A stretch of DNA of 64,000 nucleotides, from the NCBI GenBank assembly GCA_017528425.1, contig JAFXOV010000049.1, forward strand, positions 1 to 64,000, read 5' to 3'. The translations under genes were made by a program, and so were the position numbers. Position 1 is the first letter of the stretch. Each line of letters begins with the position of its first letter. Positions 26,099-34,487 of this stretch are shown here, piece after piece. Below the pieces are notes generated by a model. It searched no databases and had not been told where the DNA came from. It saw only the letters and a list, made by a program, of their open reading frames with translations. This DNA is from Elusimicrobiota bacterium. Lineage in GTDB: Bacteria > Elusimicrobiota > Endomicrobiia > Endomicrobiales > Endomicrobiaceae.

Positions 26099-26479
26099 AT
26101 GGCAGAAAAAGTAGCTAAACTTGGCGTAAAAAGAGAAGATGGTTATCTTTACTTCATCGACAAAGACGGTGATGTTTCAAGATCAGTAATGGCAAGAGGC
26201 GGAAAAAAAGGCGGCAAAACAAGCAAAGTTGCTAAAGCTGGTGTAAAGAAAGAATCAGGATTCCTCTATTTCTTAGACAAGAACGGTGATATCTCAAGAG
26301 CAAAAATGTCAAGAGGCGGACAGAAAAGAAAAAAAGCTAAAAAAGCAAAAAAAGTAGCAAAAAAAGCAGTAAAAAAAGCAGTTAAGAAAGTTGCAAAAAA
26401 AGCTGCAAAGAAAGCTGTTAAAAAAGTTGCAAAGAAAGCTTGCGGAAAAAAAACTTGCAAAAAATCTAAAAAGAAATAA
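26099..26479 (+). CDS. Histone H1-like basic protein with duplicated N-terminal domain
   Basis: 126 residues, extremely basic. Residues 5-35 and 44-74 are two copies of one 31-residue unit (39-residue period): VAK.GVK, then G-aromatic-LYF, DK.GD.SR and M.RGG. Residues 76-126 are a Lys/Ala tail of AKKAVKK-type pentads, as in bacterial H1-like proteins (HctB/BphH1 tails), ending in two Cys (CGKKTCKK). The tail is expected to bind DNA or RNA; the paired N-terminal units look like a small beta domain that I do not recognise. Strong ribosome site and own terminator suggest high expression. A nucleoid-associated role is inferred. Confidence 0.75.
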   Translation: MAEKVAKLGVKREDGYLYFIDKDGDVSRSVMARGGKKGGKTSKVAKAGVKKESGFLYFLDKNGDISRAKMSRGGQKRKKAKKAKKVAKKAVKKAVKKVAKKAAKKAVKKVAKKACGKKTCKKSKKK

Positions 26480-26493
26480 GTTGAGATAAATAG

Positions 26494-26530
26494 AAAAAGG
26501 CTCGGTTTAATACCGGGCCTTTTTTCTTTT
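26494..26530 (+). terminator. Rho-independent terminator of the H1-like gene
   Basis: A stem of about 13 bp, AAAAAGGCTCGGT/ACCGGGCCTTTTT with one G-U pair, loop TTAAT, then a long T-run. Confidence 0.92.
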
Positions 26531-26629
26531 TTTGGCAACAAAAAAATTTGATAAAAAACCCTTGATTTTTATTTTAAAAATCTGTAAAATATCTATCTGT
26601 AATCTTTAAATAGAAGATGAGTAATTGAT

Positions 26630-26701
26630 TCCGACATGGCTCAATGGTAGAGCATCCCGCTGTTAACGGGAGGGTTGTAGGTTCGAGTCCTACTGTCGGA
26701 G
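26630..26701 (+). tRNA. tRNA-Asn (anticodon GTT)
   Basis: Full cloverleaf: acceptor TCCGACA (26630-26636)/TGTCGGA (26694-26700), D-arm GCTC/GAGC, anticodon stem TCCCG/CGGGA with loop CTGTTAA giving anticodon GTT, T-arm GTAGG/CCTAC with TTCGAGT, discriminator G. CCA is not encoded. A T-run follows directly and may terminate the transcript. Confidence 0.97.
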
Positions 26702-26725
26702 TTTTTTATTTGGGAAAAAGATAAA

Positions 26726-27037
26726 ATGAAATATATATCAATTTTTGTTACCGTTCCAAATATAAGTGTCGCAAACAAAATAACCGAATTTTTGTTAGAA
26801 AAGAAATTGGTTGCTTGTGTAAATATAATTCCTAAAATAAAATCCGTTTATTGGTGGGAAAACAAAATTTGTAAAAGCAACGAACATTTGTTGGTAATGA
26901 AATCAACAAAAAATAATTTTAGTAAAATAGTTAAAGAAATAAAAAAGATACACCCTTACGAAGTTCCTGAAATAGTTTGCATGGATATAAGTGCAAACAA
27001 AGATTATTTGGATTGGATAAAAGAATATGCAAAATAA
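26726..27037 (+). CDS. cutA: Divalent-cation tolerance protein CutA
   Basis: 103 residues, the usual CutA length (about 100-112). Conserved features: FVTVPN near the N-terminus, KKLVACVNIIP at about 30-40, SVYWWENKI at about 45-53 and HPYEVPEIV at about 77-85. CutA forms a very stable trimer with a ferredoxin-like fold; links to copper tolerance are old and the role remains loosely defined. It overlaps maf by 11 bp. Confidence 0.95.
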   Translation: MKYISIFVTVPNISVANKITEFLLEKKLVACVNIIPKIKSVYWWENKICKSNEHLLVMKSTKNNFSKIVKEIKKIHPYEVPEIVCMDISANKDYLDWIKEYAK

Positions 27038-27593
27038 AAAAATAATATTGGCTTCGTTGTCTCCGAGAAGAATTGAATTGTTAAAGAAGTGGGGACTTAA
27101 ATTTGATGTTATACCAAGCAACATCAACGAAAAACATAATTTAAAAAGACCGTCTTCGATAGTAAAATATTTGTCATATAAAAAAGCCGAAAATGTTAAA
27201 CAACAACATCCGGGCAGTATTGTTATCGGTTCGGATACGATAGTCGTTTTAAACGGGGAGATTTTAGGTAAACCGAAAAACAAAAAACATTCAATACAAA
27301 TAATAAAAGATTTAAACGGAAGTTTACATAAAGTATATACGGGTGTCTCAATATTAAGCGACAACAAAAAAATAGTCTTTTATGATGTTGCTCATGTCAG
27401 AATGCAAAAATTACCGTACGATCAATTAAAAAAATTGTTCGGTAAACATATGGATAAAGCAGGTTCTTATGCCGTTCAGGATAAGGACGATTGTTTCGTA
27501 AAAAAAATATACGGCGACTACTATACTGTTGTAGGATTGCCGTATATAAGATTAAAAAAAGAATTAAAAAAATTCGGTATTTGTTTGAAATAA
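27027..27593 (+). CDS. maf: Maf-family nucleoside triphosphate pyrophosphatase
   Basis: 188 residues. Family motifs: LASLSPRRIELL at about 8-19, VIGSDTIVVLNGEILGKPKN at about 70-89 and the C-terminal GSYAVQDKDD at about 146-155. The enzyme hydrolyses dTTP/UTP or modified nucleotides to monophosphates, a house-cleaning and cell-division-linked activity. It overlaps cutA and converges on the SurA-N gene with 3 bp between stops; no terminator is seen there. Confidence 0.94.
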   Translation: MQNKKIILASLSPRRIELLKKWGLKFDVIPSNINEKHNLKRPSSIVKYLSYKKAENVKQQHPGSIVIGSDTIVVLNGEILGKPKNKKHSIQIIKDLNGSLHKVYTGVSILSDNKKIVFYDVAHVRMQKLPYDQLKKLFGKHMDKAGSYAVQDKDDCFVKKIYGDYYTVVGLPYIRLKKELKKFGICLK

Positions 27594-27596
27594 AGT

Positions 27597-28256
27597 TTAA
27601 GCTCTGTTTTCGTCCAACAAAACTTCTATTTTCGAATTTTTTCTTACTTCATCAAACCAATCATTTAATATTTCGTTAGCTTTTATTTGAATCAAATCAG
27701 GAACATTTGATATTTTTGACATTTTCTTTTCCGATTCGGATACTCTTGATGCCGATGCAATAAGTAACTGTAGTTTGTTTGATGCAATTTGTTTTCTTCT
27801 TAAATATTCGAAATCTTTCGGAGACATTCTTAAATTATTCAAGAACTGATAATAAATCTTGCTGTTGAATTGTCCCTTGTCGTTTAAAAAATAAGGATAG
27901 TTTTGTATATCTTTTGCAAGTTCATTGTCTGTTACTATTATTCCGTATTTTTTTGTTTGTTGCCAAATAAGTTCATCTTGAATTAATGTGCTTAATATTT
28001 GGTTTTGTGTAAGTTTTGTTAAATCTTCCGTAATTTCTTGGCCGGAAATTTTTAATGATGCAAGTGTGTTATTGTACAAACTGTAATAGTATTTGTAAGG
28101 AATTTTAACTCCGTTAACAACTGCAACCGTATCGAAAGAAGAAGCTCTGTTTCCGAAAGTGGATACTCCGAAACCTGCTATAAAAGTTCCTCCGAAAAAA
28201 CCGATTAATATAACTAAAATAATTGCTACTTTGTGTTTTCTAAAAAAGTTCATCAT
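27597..28256 (-). CDS. SurA N-terminal domain protein (PpiD-like, without PPIase domain)
   Basis: 219 residues. One N-terminal membrane anchor (HKVAIILVILIGFFGGTFIAGF at about 9-30) is followed by a SurA_N/PpiD-like chaperone domain (VAVVNGVKIPYKYYY at about 44-58, LIQDELIWQQTKKYGI at about 91-106, then the typical NDKGQFNSKIYYQFL). The protein stops before any parvulin domain, so it is about one third of PpiD. It is likely an inner-membrane-anchored periplasmic chaperone. Last gene of a minus-strand unit with bactofilin and an M23 peptidase. Confidence 0.82.
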   Translation of the reverse strand: MMNFFRKHKVAIILVILIGFFGGTFIAGFGVSTFGNRASSFDTVAVVNGVKIPYKYYYSLYNNTLASLKISGQEITEDLTKLTQNQILSTLIQDELIWQQTKKYGIIVTDNELAKDIQNYPYFLNDKGQFNSKIYYQFLNNLRMSPKDFEYLRRKQIASNKLQLLIASASRVSESEKKMSKISNVPDLIQIKANEILNDWFDEVRKNSKIEVLLDENRA

Positions 28257-28273
28257 GATTGTTTGGTCCTCTT

Positions 28274-28657
28274 TTATATAATTTCTTCGTTGTTTTCTTC
28301 TTCAGTTCCTTCTTTTTCAAGCATTACGCTTTTACCTTTAAAAACAGCCCCTTCGTTTATCGATAAAACCGTGGTCGTTATATCTCCGGTAACTTTAGAT
28401 TTGGTTAACAATTCTATAGAATCCGTTGCCGTGATGTTTCCTTCTACAACACCGTCTATTACAACATAGTTTGCGGCAATGTTACCTTTTACCTGTGCGT
28501 TTTCACCTATTATTACATTAGCAACATCTTTAATGTTACCGATTAAATTACCGTTGATTCTTAAACTTTTTGTTGCAATGATATCGCCTTTGACGGTAGT
28601 TCCTGCTCCTATTAATGTCTCTATTGTATCAAATAATTTTTTGTTTTTCTTGTTCAT
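28274..28657 (-). CDS. Bactofilin
   Basis: 127 residues. The central beta-helix of the bactofilin (polymer-forming cytoskeletal) domain is clear: IGAGTTVKGDI at about 16-26, SLRINGNLIGNI, VIIGENAQVKGNIAA, VVIDGVVEGNITA. The short polar tail ends in a run of Glu. Bactofilins polymerise without nucleotide at the membrane and position cell-wall enzymes. The gene lies 12 bp after an M23 endopeptidase gene, the association known in many bacteria where the pair shapes the cell. Confidence 0.94.
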   Translation of the reverse strand: MNKKNKKLFDTIETLIGAGTTVKGDIIATKSLRINGNLIGNIKDVANVIIGENAQVKGNIAANYVVIDGVVEGNITATDSIELLTKSKVTGDITTTVLSINEGAVFKGKSVMLEKEGTEEENNEEII

Positions 28658-28669
28658 GATTATAACCTT

Positions 28670-29614
28670 TTAGTTTAAATAACTGCTTAAATATTTCATC
28701 GGGTTTATAGGTCTTTTGTTAAGATGTAATTCATAGTGTACATGAGGACCGGTCGATCTTCCTGTGCTACCCATCTTTGCAATTTCTTGACCTTTAGTTA
28801 CCAACTCACCTTTAGTTACCAACATTTTTGCAAGGTGAGCATAAACCGTTCTGTATTTGTGACCGTGTTCTATTGCTATAACGTTACCGTATCCTCTCAT
28901 CCAACCTGCAAACGCAACAATTCCGTCGGCCGTTGCTACTATAGGAGTACCTTTTTTATTTGCAATATCTATTGCAGGATGGAAAAATTTTGTGTTAAAA
29001 ATAGGATGAAATCTTATTCCGTAAGTGGAAGATATCATTCCTTTGCAAGGCCATATTGAAGGAGTATATCTGAACATTTCTCTTTGTTTTGTTATATGGT
29101 TTATCACTTCGGAATAACTTTTCATCGAAGCTTTATACTCTTCAAGCAACTCAAAAGATTGTCTGGATATTTCCTGATAATCTATTGTATCTATTTTACC
29201 CGATAACAACATAGATAATGCACTTGATTCTATAGGTGTAGGACCACCGGCACCCAAATCGTTCTCAATTATTATTCTTTTTGAATCCATTGCCAACAAT
29301 GAACGAATATGATCATCGTTTTGCTTTACTTGCGACAACATTTCTTTAGACTTTTTTATTTGGTCTGCAAAGAAAAGCATTCTGGCTTTCATTATTTTAT
29401 TATCTGCTTTTACGGCTAGGTAATCTATATGTTTGCCGGATATAAATCCTGCCCATAAGGTCATACCGGTCCAACCGAAAAAGACAATACAAAGAAACAG
29501 CACGGAAAAATTAAACTTGATAGGTTTAACTCTTCCATGATGAATGAAAACAATAGTAACCTTCCTTCTTAGTTCTCTAAGAAGTTCTTTAATCCTTATA
29601 ATAAATTTTACCAT
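28670..29614 (-). CDS. M23 (LytM) metallopeptidase with membrane anchor
   Basis: 314 residues. A basic N-terminus and one membrane helix (about 33-55) precede a coiled-coil region (about 65-180), then the LytM domain at about 195-300: FHPAIDIANKKGTPI, ATADGIVAFAGW, GNVIAIEHG and the catalytic TGPHVHYELHL. The zinc ligands (His and Asp in HPAID, His in HVHYE) are all present, so an active DD-endopeptidase is likely. It acts on peptidoglycan in the periplasm and is probably guided by the bactofilin encoded next. Confidence 0.93.
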   Translation of the reverse strand: MVKFIIRIKELLRELRRKVTIVFIHHGRVKPIKFNFSVLFLCIVFFGWTGMTLWAGFISGKHIDYLAVKADNKIMKARMLFFADQIKKSKEMLSQVKQNDDHIRSLLAMDSKRIIIENDLGAGGPTPIESSALSMLLSGKIDTIDYQEISRQSFELLEEYKASMKSYSEVINHITKQREMFRYTPSIWPCKGMISSTYGIRFHPIFNTKFFHPAIDIANKKGTPIVATADGIVAFAGWMRGYGNVIAIEHGHKYRTVYAHLAKMLVTKGELVTKGQEIAKMGSTGRSTGPHVHYELHLNKRPINPMKYLSSYLN

Positions 29615-29708
29615 AAAGTCCTAAAAGTATAACACAAAAATATTAATATTTCAATATGTTTTTTATTTTTGTAAAATATTGGTACTATTTATTGTTGTTA
29701 TTTTTGTT

Positions 29709-30680
29709 ATGAAAGTATTAATTGTTAAGCCAAGTTCGTTTGGCGATATTATTCAGGCAAACCCTATATTGCAGGCAGTTAAAAGTAAATGGAATAACTG
29801 TTCAATAGATTGGCTTGTTTTCACACAATGGAAACAGGTTGTGGAACTTTTTTCCAATATTGATAATATAATATGTTGGAACAGAAAAGGAGGAATAAAA
29901 GCTTTCTTTAATGTTTTAAAAGAATGTAATAAACAAAATTACGATTTGGTTATAGATTTGCAGGGGCTTTTAAGAACGGCACTTTTTTGTAAATTGTTAA
30001 AAGCAAAACAAAAAATCGGTGTCAGCGGAATGAAAGAACTCAGTTGGCTTTTAATAAAAGAACCATATAAAAGAAACAAGAACGAAAACGCCGTTATAAG
30101 AAATTTAAATTCGTTAAGTTACATAACAAAAGAAAAGTATGAACCTTTTTTTGATATCAAATTTGAAGATATACCATACAATATACTAAGTAAGTGCAAT
30201 ATAAAAAAAGAAGAGAAAATCATTGCTTTTATACCTTTTTCGAGAGGGAAAGCAAAAACTTGGGACAGTAACAACTATATTGTTTTGGCAAATATGATAA
30301 AATCTTTAAATAAAGATACAAAAATTATTGTTTTAGGTTCACAATCCGATTATGGTAAAATAAAGACAGATAACGTAATTGATTTGTGCGGTAAAACAGA
30401 TATAAAAGAGTTGGCGGGAATTTTGTCCGTGTGTGATTTTGCGGTAGGGGCAGATACCGGGGCAATGCATTTGGCAAATGCCATAGGAATAAAAAATGTT
30501 TTTATCTTTGGCGGATCCGATATAAAAGAAACTGCTCCGTACGGCAATAATGCAAAAGTGATAAGTACGAATTTAAGTTGCAGCCCTTGCAGAGGCAAAT
30601 GCAAGTTTGATAAAGAAAAATGTTTGGAACAAATAAAACCGGGTATGGTTTTTGAGAGTATAAAAGAATGGATAAAATAA
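29709..30680 (+). CDS. Glycosyltransferase family 9, heptosyltransferase-like
   Basis: 323 residues from the ATG at 29709 (MKVLIVKPSSFGDIIQ); an in-frame ATG at 29679 adds ten hydrophobic residues not seen in the family. GT9 landmarks: SSFGDIIQANP at about 9-19, VIDLQGLLRTA at about 82-92 and the donor site GADTGAMHLANAIG at about 255-268, with a Cys-rich CSPCRGKC near the end. It adds heptose or a similar sugar to lipid A-KDO. It begins an envelope-glycan operon of eight closely spaced genes (29709-36938) and overlaps the next one. Confidence 0.88.
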   Translation: MKVLIVKPSSFGDIIQANPILQAVKSKWNNCSIDWLVFTQWKQVVELFSNIDNIICWNRKGGIKAFFNVLKECNKQNYDLVIDLQGLLRTALFCKLLKAKQKIGVSGMKELSWLLIKEPYKRNKNENAVIRNLNSLSYITKEKYEPFFDIKFEDIPYNILSKCNIKKEEKIIAFIPFSRGKAKTWDSNNYIVLANMIKSLNKDTKIIVLGSQSDYGKIKTDNVIDLCGKTDIKELAGILSVCDFAVGADTGAMHLANAIGIKNVFIFGGSDIKETAPYGNNAKVISTNLSCSPCRGKCKFDKEKCLEQIKPGMVFESIKEWIK

Positions 30681-31603
30681 TATTTTTTCATATGAACCAG
30701 TTGGGAGACCTTTTATTTAGTTTGCCCGTATTAAAAGCTACAAGAGAAAAATATCCCGACATAAAAATTTATTGTGTAGTAAGAAAAAATCTTGCGGGAA
30801 TGTTGGAATCAACAAAACTTGTAGACAAGATTTTTCTAAAAGTCGGTTCGCTGGGTGCCGAGATAGATTTGATTGCCGCAATAAGAAAAGAAAAAATCGA
30901 TACCGCAGTAATGTTTTCGGAATCTCCGGAAACATTGCTTTTGGCATACTTTTCGAAAATAAAAAACAGAGTAGGTTTTAAAACAGCAAGTTTGAATTTC
31001 TTACTTACACAAACTGTTGAAAAGAAAGGAGTTCCTTCTCTTAACAATAATATTGTACTTGCAAAATCCATAGGTATAGACAATGTTCAAAAAGATTATT
31101 TAAATATTTTAAAAACAGACAGAGAAGCTGATGTTAAAGTGTCTTTTTGGCTTGAAGATAATAAAATGTTAGGTGAAGATTTTTATGTTGTTTCTTTCGG
31201 TGCAAGTAAAAGAAGACAAGAAAAATGTTTAAGAAAAGAAGTTTGGATAGAAACTTTAAATAAACTTGCACAGATGAAAAAGAAAGTGGTTGTTGTTCAT
31301 GCACAATGGGAAAAAGAGTCTGCAATGAAAATAATGAAATATGTATCAAAAGATATAAAAATGTTTTGCCCGGAAAACGGACTTGTTGAACTTTCTGCAC
31401 TTATAAGCAAAGCGAAAATGTTTATAGGAATAGATTCCGGAACAATGCATTTGGCTGCAAGTTTAGGGGTAAAATGTATTGCATTGTATGGTAACACCGA
31501 TCCTTCTCAAATAGGACCGAGACCGTTACAAAATCATATAATTATCAAAAAAAACAGTGCAAAAAATATCATAGCAAATGATATATTGGAGAATATAAAA
31601 TGA
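30668..31603 (+). CDS. Glycosyltransferase family 9, heptosyltransferase-like (second)
   Basis: 311 residues. N-terminal FHMNQLGDLLFSLPVLKA (about 5-22) and donor site GIDSGTMHLAASLGVK (about 257-272), with YGNTDPSQIGP after it, are GT9 hallmarks. It differs clearly from the preceding paralog, so it probably adds a different core residue. Overlap of 13 bp with the preceding gene and 4 bp with the next indicates co-translation. The acceptor is unknown. Confidence 0.88.
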   Translation: MDKIIFFHMNQLGDLLFSLPVLKATREKYPDIKIYCVVRKNLAGMLESTKLVDKIFLKVGSLGAEIDLIAAIRKEKIDTAVMFSESPETLLLAYFSKIKNRVGFKTASLNFLLTQTVEKKGVPSLNNNIVLAKSIGIDNVQKDYLNILKTDREADVKVSFWLEDNKMLGEDFYVVSFGASKRRQEKCLRKEVWIETLNKLAQMKKKVVVVHAQWEKESAMKIMKYVSKDIKMFCPENGLVELSALISKAKMFIGIDSGTMHLAASLGVKCIALYGNTDPSQIGPRPLQNHIIIKKNSAKNIIANDILENIK

Positions 31604-32628
31604 AAAAACTTTTTTTAGTAATGTCGTTATTTATGTTTTTGGCAAATTTTGTTAATGCACAGGAAAATCCGGATGTTATAGCAACCGTTAACGGAAAAGA
31701 TATAACAAAAACTTTTGTGAATAAGATATTACAACAGGATTTTAATGCTTTGTCGGAAGAACAAAGAACGGAAGAAAATGTTAAGATGCTCGCAAATAAA
31801 ATAGTCAACCAAAAGATAGAAGAGATTCTTTTTATAGATGCTGCAAAAAAGTCTGATGTTGAAGTTTCAAAAGAAGAAATTCAGTCGGCAATAAACAACG
31901 TAAAATCTAAATTTAAAACGGACAAAGAGTTTGAAACGGATTTAAAAAGTCAGGGTTTAACAAAAAAAGAATTCGAAAACGAAGTAAAAGAATCTTTAAT
32001 GAGAATAAAGTACGTATCAACGGAAATTAAAAACAGAGCAAAGAATCCAAGTGATGAAGAATTAAAAAATTTTTACAACAATGTTATGTCGAAAATAAAC
32101 GGACTTGATTTGAATCTTTCTATACAAGAAGACAAGTTGGTTTCGTCCGTTGCAAACAATTTGAAAAGAATTTATTCCGAACAGGTTAAAATCAGACAGA
32201 TTTTTATAAAGTATTCCGACTCGTTTACAAAAGAACAAAAGAAAACTGTTGACGATAAAATTAAAGAGTTAAAGAAAGAATTGGCATTGCAGGATATGAA
32301 CTTTGCAAAACTGTCAGAAAAATATTCCGATGATCAAGCATTAAGACAGAAGAAAGGTGATTTAGGTTTTGTTTTAAAAGAAGATGTTACACCGGAAGTT
32401 GCAAAAGTTGTTTTTGCTTTACCGGTGGGAGATTATAATAAAAAACCGGTACAAACAACCAACGGTTACCATTTCTTCAGAGTAGAAGAAAAGAAAGCGA
32501 AAATGCCTATAGAGTTTGAAGATATAAAAGATTCAATATCCGATTTATTGTATAAACAAAACATACAAAATGAATATGACAAATTGGTGTCGGAATTAAA
32601 AGCAAATGCCGATATCAAAATTTATTAA
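31600..32628 (+). CDS. Periplasmic SurA/PrsA-type peptidyl-prolyl isomerase
   Basis: 342 residues. The signal peptide ends at NFVNA (about residue 20). A SurA N-terminal chaperone domain runs to about 180 (TVNGKDITKTFVN, EEILFIDAAKKSDVEVSKEE). A parvulin domain occupies about 195-310: KIRQIFIKY, FAKLSEKYSDDQALRQKKGDLGF-type sequence, and TTNGYHFFRVEEK with the conserved His. It assists outer-membrane protein folding. It sits inside the LPS gene cluster. Confidence 0.9.
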   Translation: MKKLFLVMSLFMFLANFVNAQENPDVIATVNGKDITKTFVNKILQQDFNALSEEQRTEENVKMLANKIVNQKIEEILFIDAAKKSDVEVSKEEIQSAINNVKSKFKTDKEFETDLKSQGLTKKEFENEVKESLMRIKYVSTEIKNRAKNPSDEELKNFYNNVMSKINGLDLNLSIQEDKLVSSVANNLKRIYSEQVKIRQIFIKYSDSFTKEQKKTVDDKIKELKKELALQDMNFAKLSEKYSDDQALRQKKGDLGFVLKEDVTPEVAKVVFALPVGDYNKKPVQTTNGYHFFRVEEKKAKMPIEFEDIKDSISDLLYKQNIQNEYDKLVSELKANADIKIY

Positions 32629-32665
32629 TAAATAGGCCATTTAATAATTCGGTTAAGAGGATTTT

Positions 32666-33379
32666 ATGAAATACGCAAGTTACAGAAGTGTTTTTAAAAT
32701 GTATGAATATATACAACCTTTTTTGAAATATTCTTTACCGTTGGAAGAAAGTTTACCCGGTAAGAAAGTTTTGGTGCTTGCTCCTCATCAAGATGATGAA
32801 AGTATAGGTTGCGGCGGGACTCTTATTAAACATACAAAAGAGGGCGGAAGACTTGAAATTGCATTTTGTACATCCGGCGGTGAAAAAAGAATGTACGAAG
32901 CGAAAGATGCCGCTAAAATATTGGGGGCAAGAATAAGTCATTTCTTACAATTTGATATAAGATCTTTATATAAGAATACAAGTTTACTTGCGGACAGATT
33001 TACCGAACTGTTCAACAGAGTAAAACCCGATATAATTTTTTTGCCGTTTATGATAGATAATCATCAGGACCACATTGCAATATCGAGAGCATTTGCAAAA
33101 GCTTATAAAAATAAAGCGGTTGAAGCTATGGTATATGCTTATTCGGTATGGACGACACTTATACCTAACGTTGTTATGGATATAAGCGAACAATGGGAAC
33201 AAAAAAAACAGGCAATAGATTGTTATAAAACTCAAACAGCTACAAGAGATTATATTACCATGGCAGAATCAATATCTAAATATTGGTCTGTAGTAAAAGG
33301 CAGAAACACACAACATTGCGAAGCTTTTTTCAGAGCAACAAGCGGAGAATATGTTTCGTTAGTTAAAAAGATTTTATAA
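32666..33379 (+). CDS. PIG-L/LmbE-family deacetylase
   Basis: 237 residues. The zinc motif is APHQDDESIGCGG (about 35-47), followed by FLPFMIDNHQDHIAIS (about 130-145) with the second His group. These enzymes remove N-acetyl groups from GlcNAc-type sugars on lipids or small molecules. In this LPS/glycan cluster it may deacetylate a core sugar. AGAGG lies about 9 nt before the ATG; the next gene starts one base after its stop. Confidence 0.9.
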   Translation: MKYASYRSVFKMYEYIQPFLKYSLPLEESLPGKKVLVLAPHQDDESIGCGGTLIKHTKEGGRLEIAFCTSGGEKRMYEAKDAAKILGARISHFLQFDIRSLYKNTSLLADRFTELFNRVKPDIIFLPFMIDNHQDHIAISRAFAKAYKNKAVEAMVYAYSVWTTLIPNVVMDISEQWEQKKQAIDCYKTQTATRDYITMAESISKYWSVVKGRNTQHCEAFFRATSGEYVSLVKKIL

Positions 33380-33380
33380 T

Positions 33381-34487
33381 ATGGAAAAAATAAAAGTTTT
33401 ACATCTTTTCTCATCATATACAATAGGCGGTGCCGAAAAACAAACTTTGCTCACGGCTGTAAGTCTTAAAGAATTGAGCCGAAAGTTTGAACCTGTTGTT
33501 GCTGCCCCGGAAAAAAGTTTTCTTTACGAAGAAGCAAAAAAGAAAGGTATTTGCACCGAAGCTTTTATATGCAGAGGATCTTTTACTCCGTCGGGAATAA
33601 TAAGATTAATTAAGATTATAAAAAAAGATAAAATATCAATTCTTCATGTTCATCAGGGCAAACTTTATTGGACTGCATTGTTGATGAAATTATTTTTTTC
33701 GAACATAAAAGTTGTTCTTCACAGAAGACAGGACACAAGACATAAATGGTATGCAAAGTGGCACTACAAACTTGCCGATAAAACTTTAACCGTTTCAAAA
33801 GTTGTAAGGAACAATTTAATAAAATACGAAAATGCGCCGGAACAAAAAGTGAATGTTTTATACAATGCGTTTGATGCGGAAAAGTTTGAAAAAGAGGTTG
33901 ATTGCAGTGATGTAATAAAAGAATATAATTTGGAAAATAAGTTCGTCATAGGAACGGTATCAAATATAGTATCATTGGAAGGTAAAGGACAACAATATCT
34001 TATAGAAGCTTTTGCCAAATTGAGACGACAGTATCCCGATATCAGATGTGTTATTGTAGGTGACGGCGCAGGGAAAAAATTGCAACAGGAATATGCAAAG
34101 CAACATAATGTGGACGATATTGTATATTTTGTAGGGTACCAATCCAATATCCCGAAATATTTAAAAACGATGAACATATTTTGTTTATTATCCTGCGATA
34201 CCGAAGGTTTCGGTAATGTAAATCTTGAAGCCGAATTTTTAAAAATTCCGGTTATAACAACAAATATCGGCGGAATACCCGAAACTATAATAGACGGTAA
34301 AACCGGACTGCTTATAGAACCCAGAAATACGGACATGTTAATTGAAGCAATCAAAAAAATAATGTCTGACAAACAATTTGCAAAAGATATAGGTGTTGCC
34401 GGTCACAACTTTGTTAAAGAAACATTCACAAAACAAAAATTTGTTGAAAACCTTACCGAAATATACGAGAGTATATTAAATGTTTAA
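33381..34487 (+). CDS. Glycosyltransferase family 4
   Basis: 368 residues, GT-B fold. Family signs: YTIGGAEKQTLLTA at about 15-28 (acceptor side Gly-rich loop), VLYNAFDAEKFEK at about 155-167, IGTVSNIVSLEGKGQQYLIEA at about 191-211 and the donor motif SCDTEGFGNVNLEAEFLKIPVI at about 272-293 with E-x7-E. It transfers a sugar from an activated nucleotide donor in envelope polysaccharide or LPS core assembly. It overlaps lpxK by 8 bp. Confidence 0.92.
   Translation: MEKIKVLHLFSSYTIGGAEKQTLLTAVSLKELSRKFEPVVAAPEKSFLYEEAKKKGICTEAFICRGSFTPSGIIRLIKIIKKDKISILHVHQGKLYWTALLMKLFFSNIKVVLHRRQDTRHKWYAKWHYKLADKTLTVSKVVRNNLIKYENAPEQKVNVLYNAFDAEKFEKEVDCSDVIKEYNLENKFVIGTVSNIVSLEGKGQQYLIEAFAKLRRQYPDIRCVIVGDGAGKKLQQEYAKQHNVDDIVYFVGYQSNIPKYLKTMNIFCLLSCDTEGFGNVNLEAEFLKIPVITTNIGGIPETIIDGKTGLLIEPRNTDMLIEAIKKIMSDKQFAKDIGVAGHNFVKETFTKQKFVENLTEIYESILNV

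Noticed and set aside
26266-26541. Minus-strand Phe/Ala-rich frame opposite the H1-like gene
   Set aside because: It is the antisense of the Lys/Ala tail and runs through the terminator.
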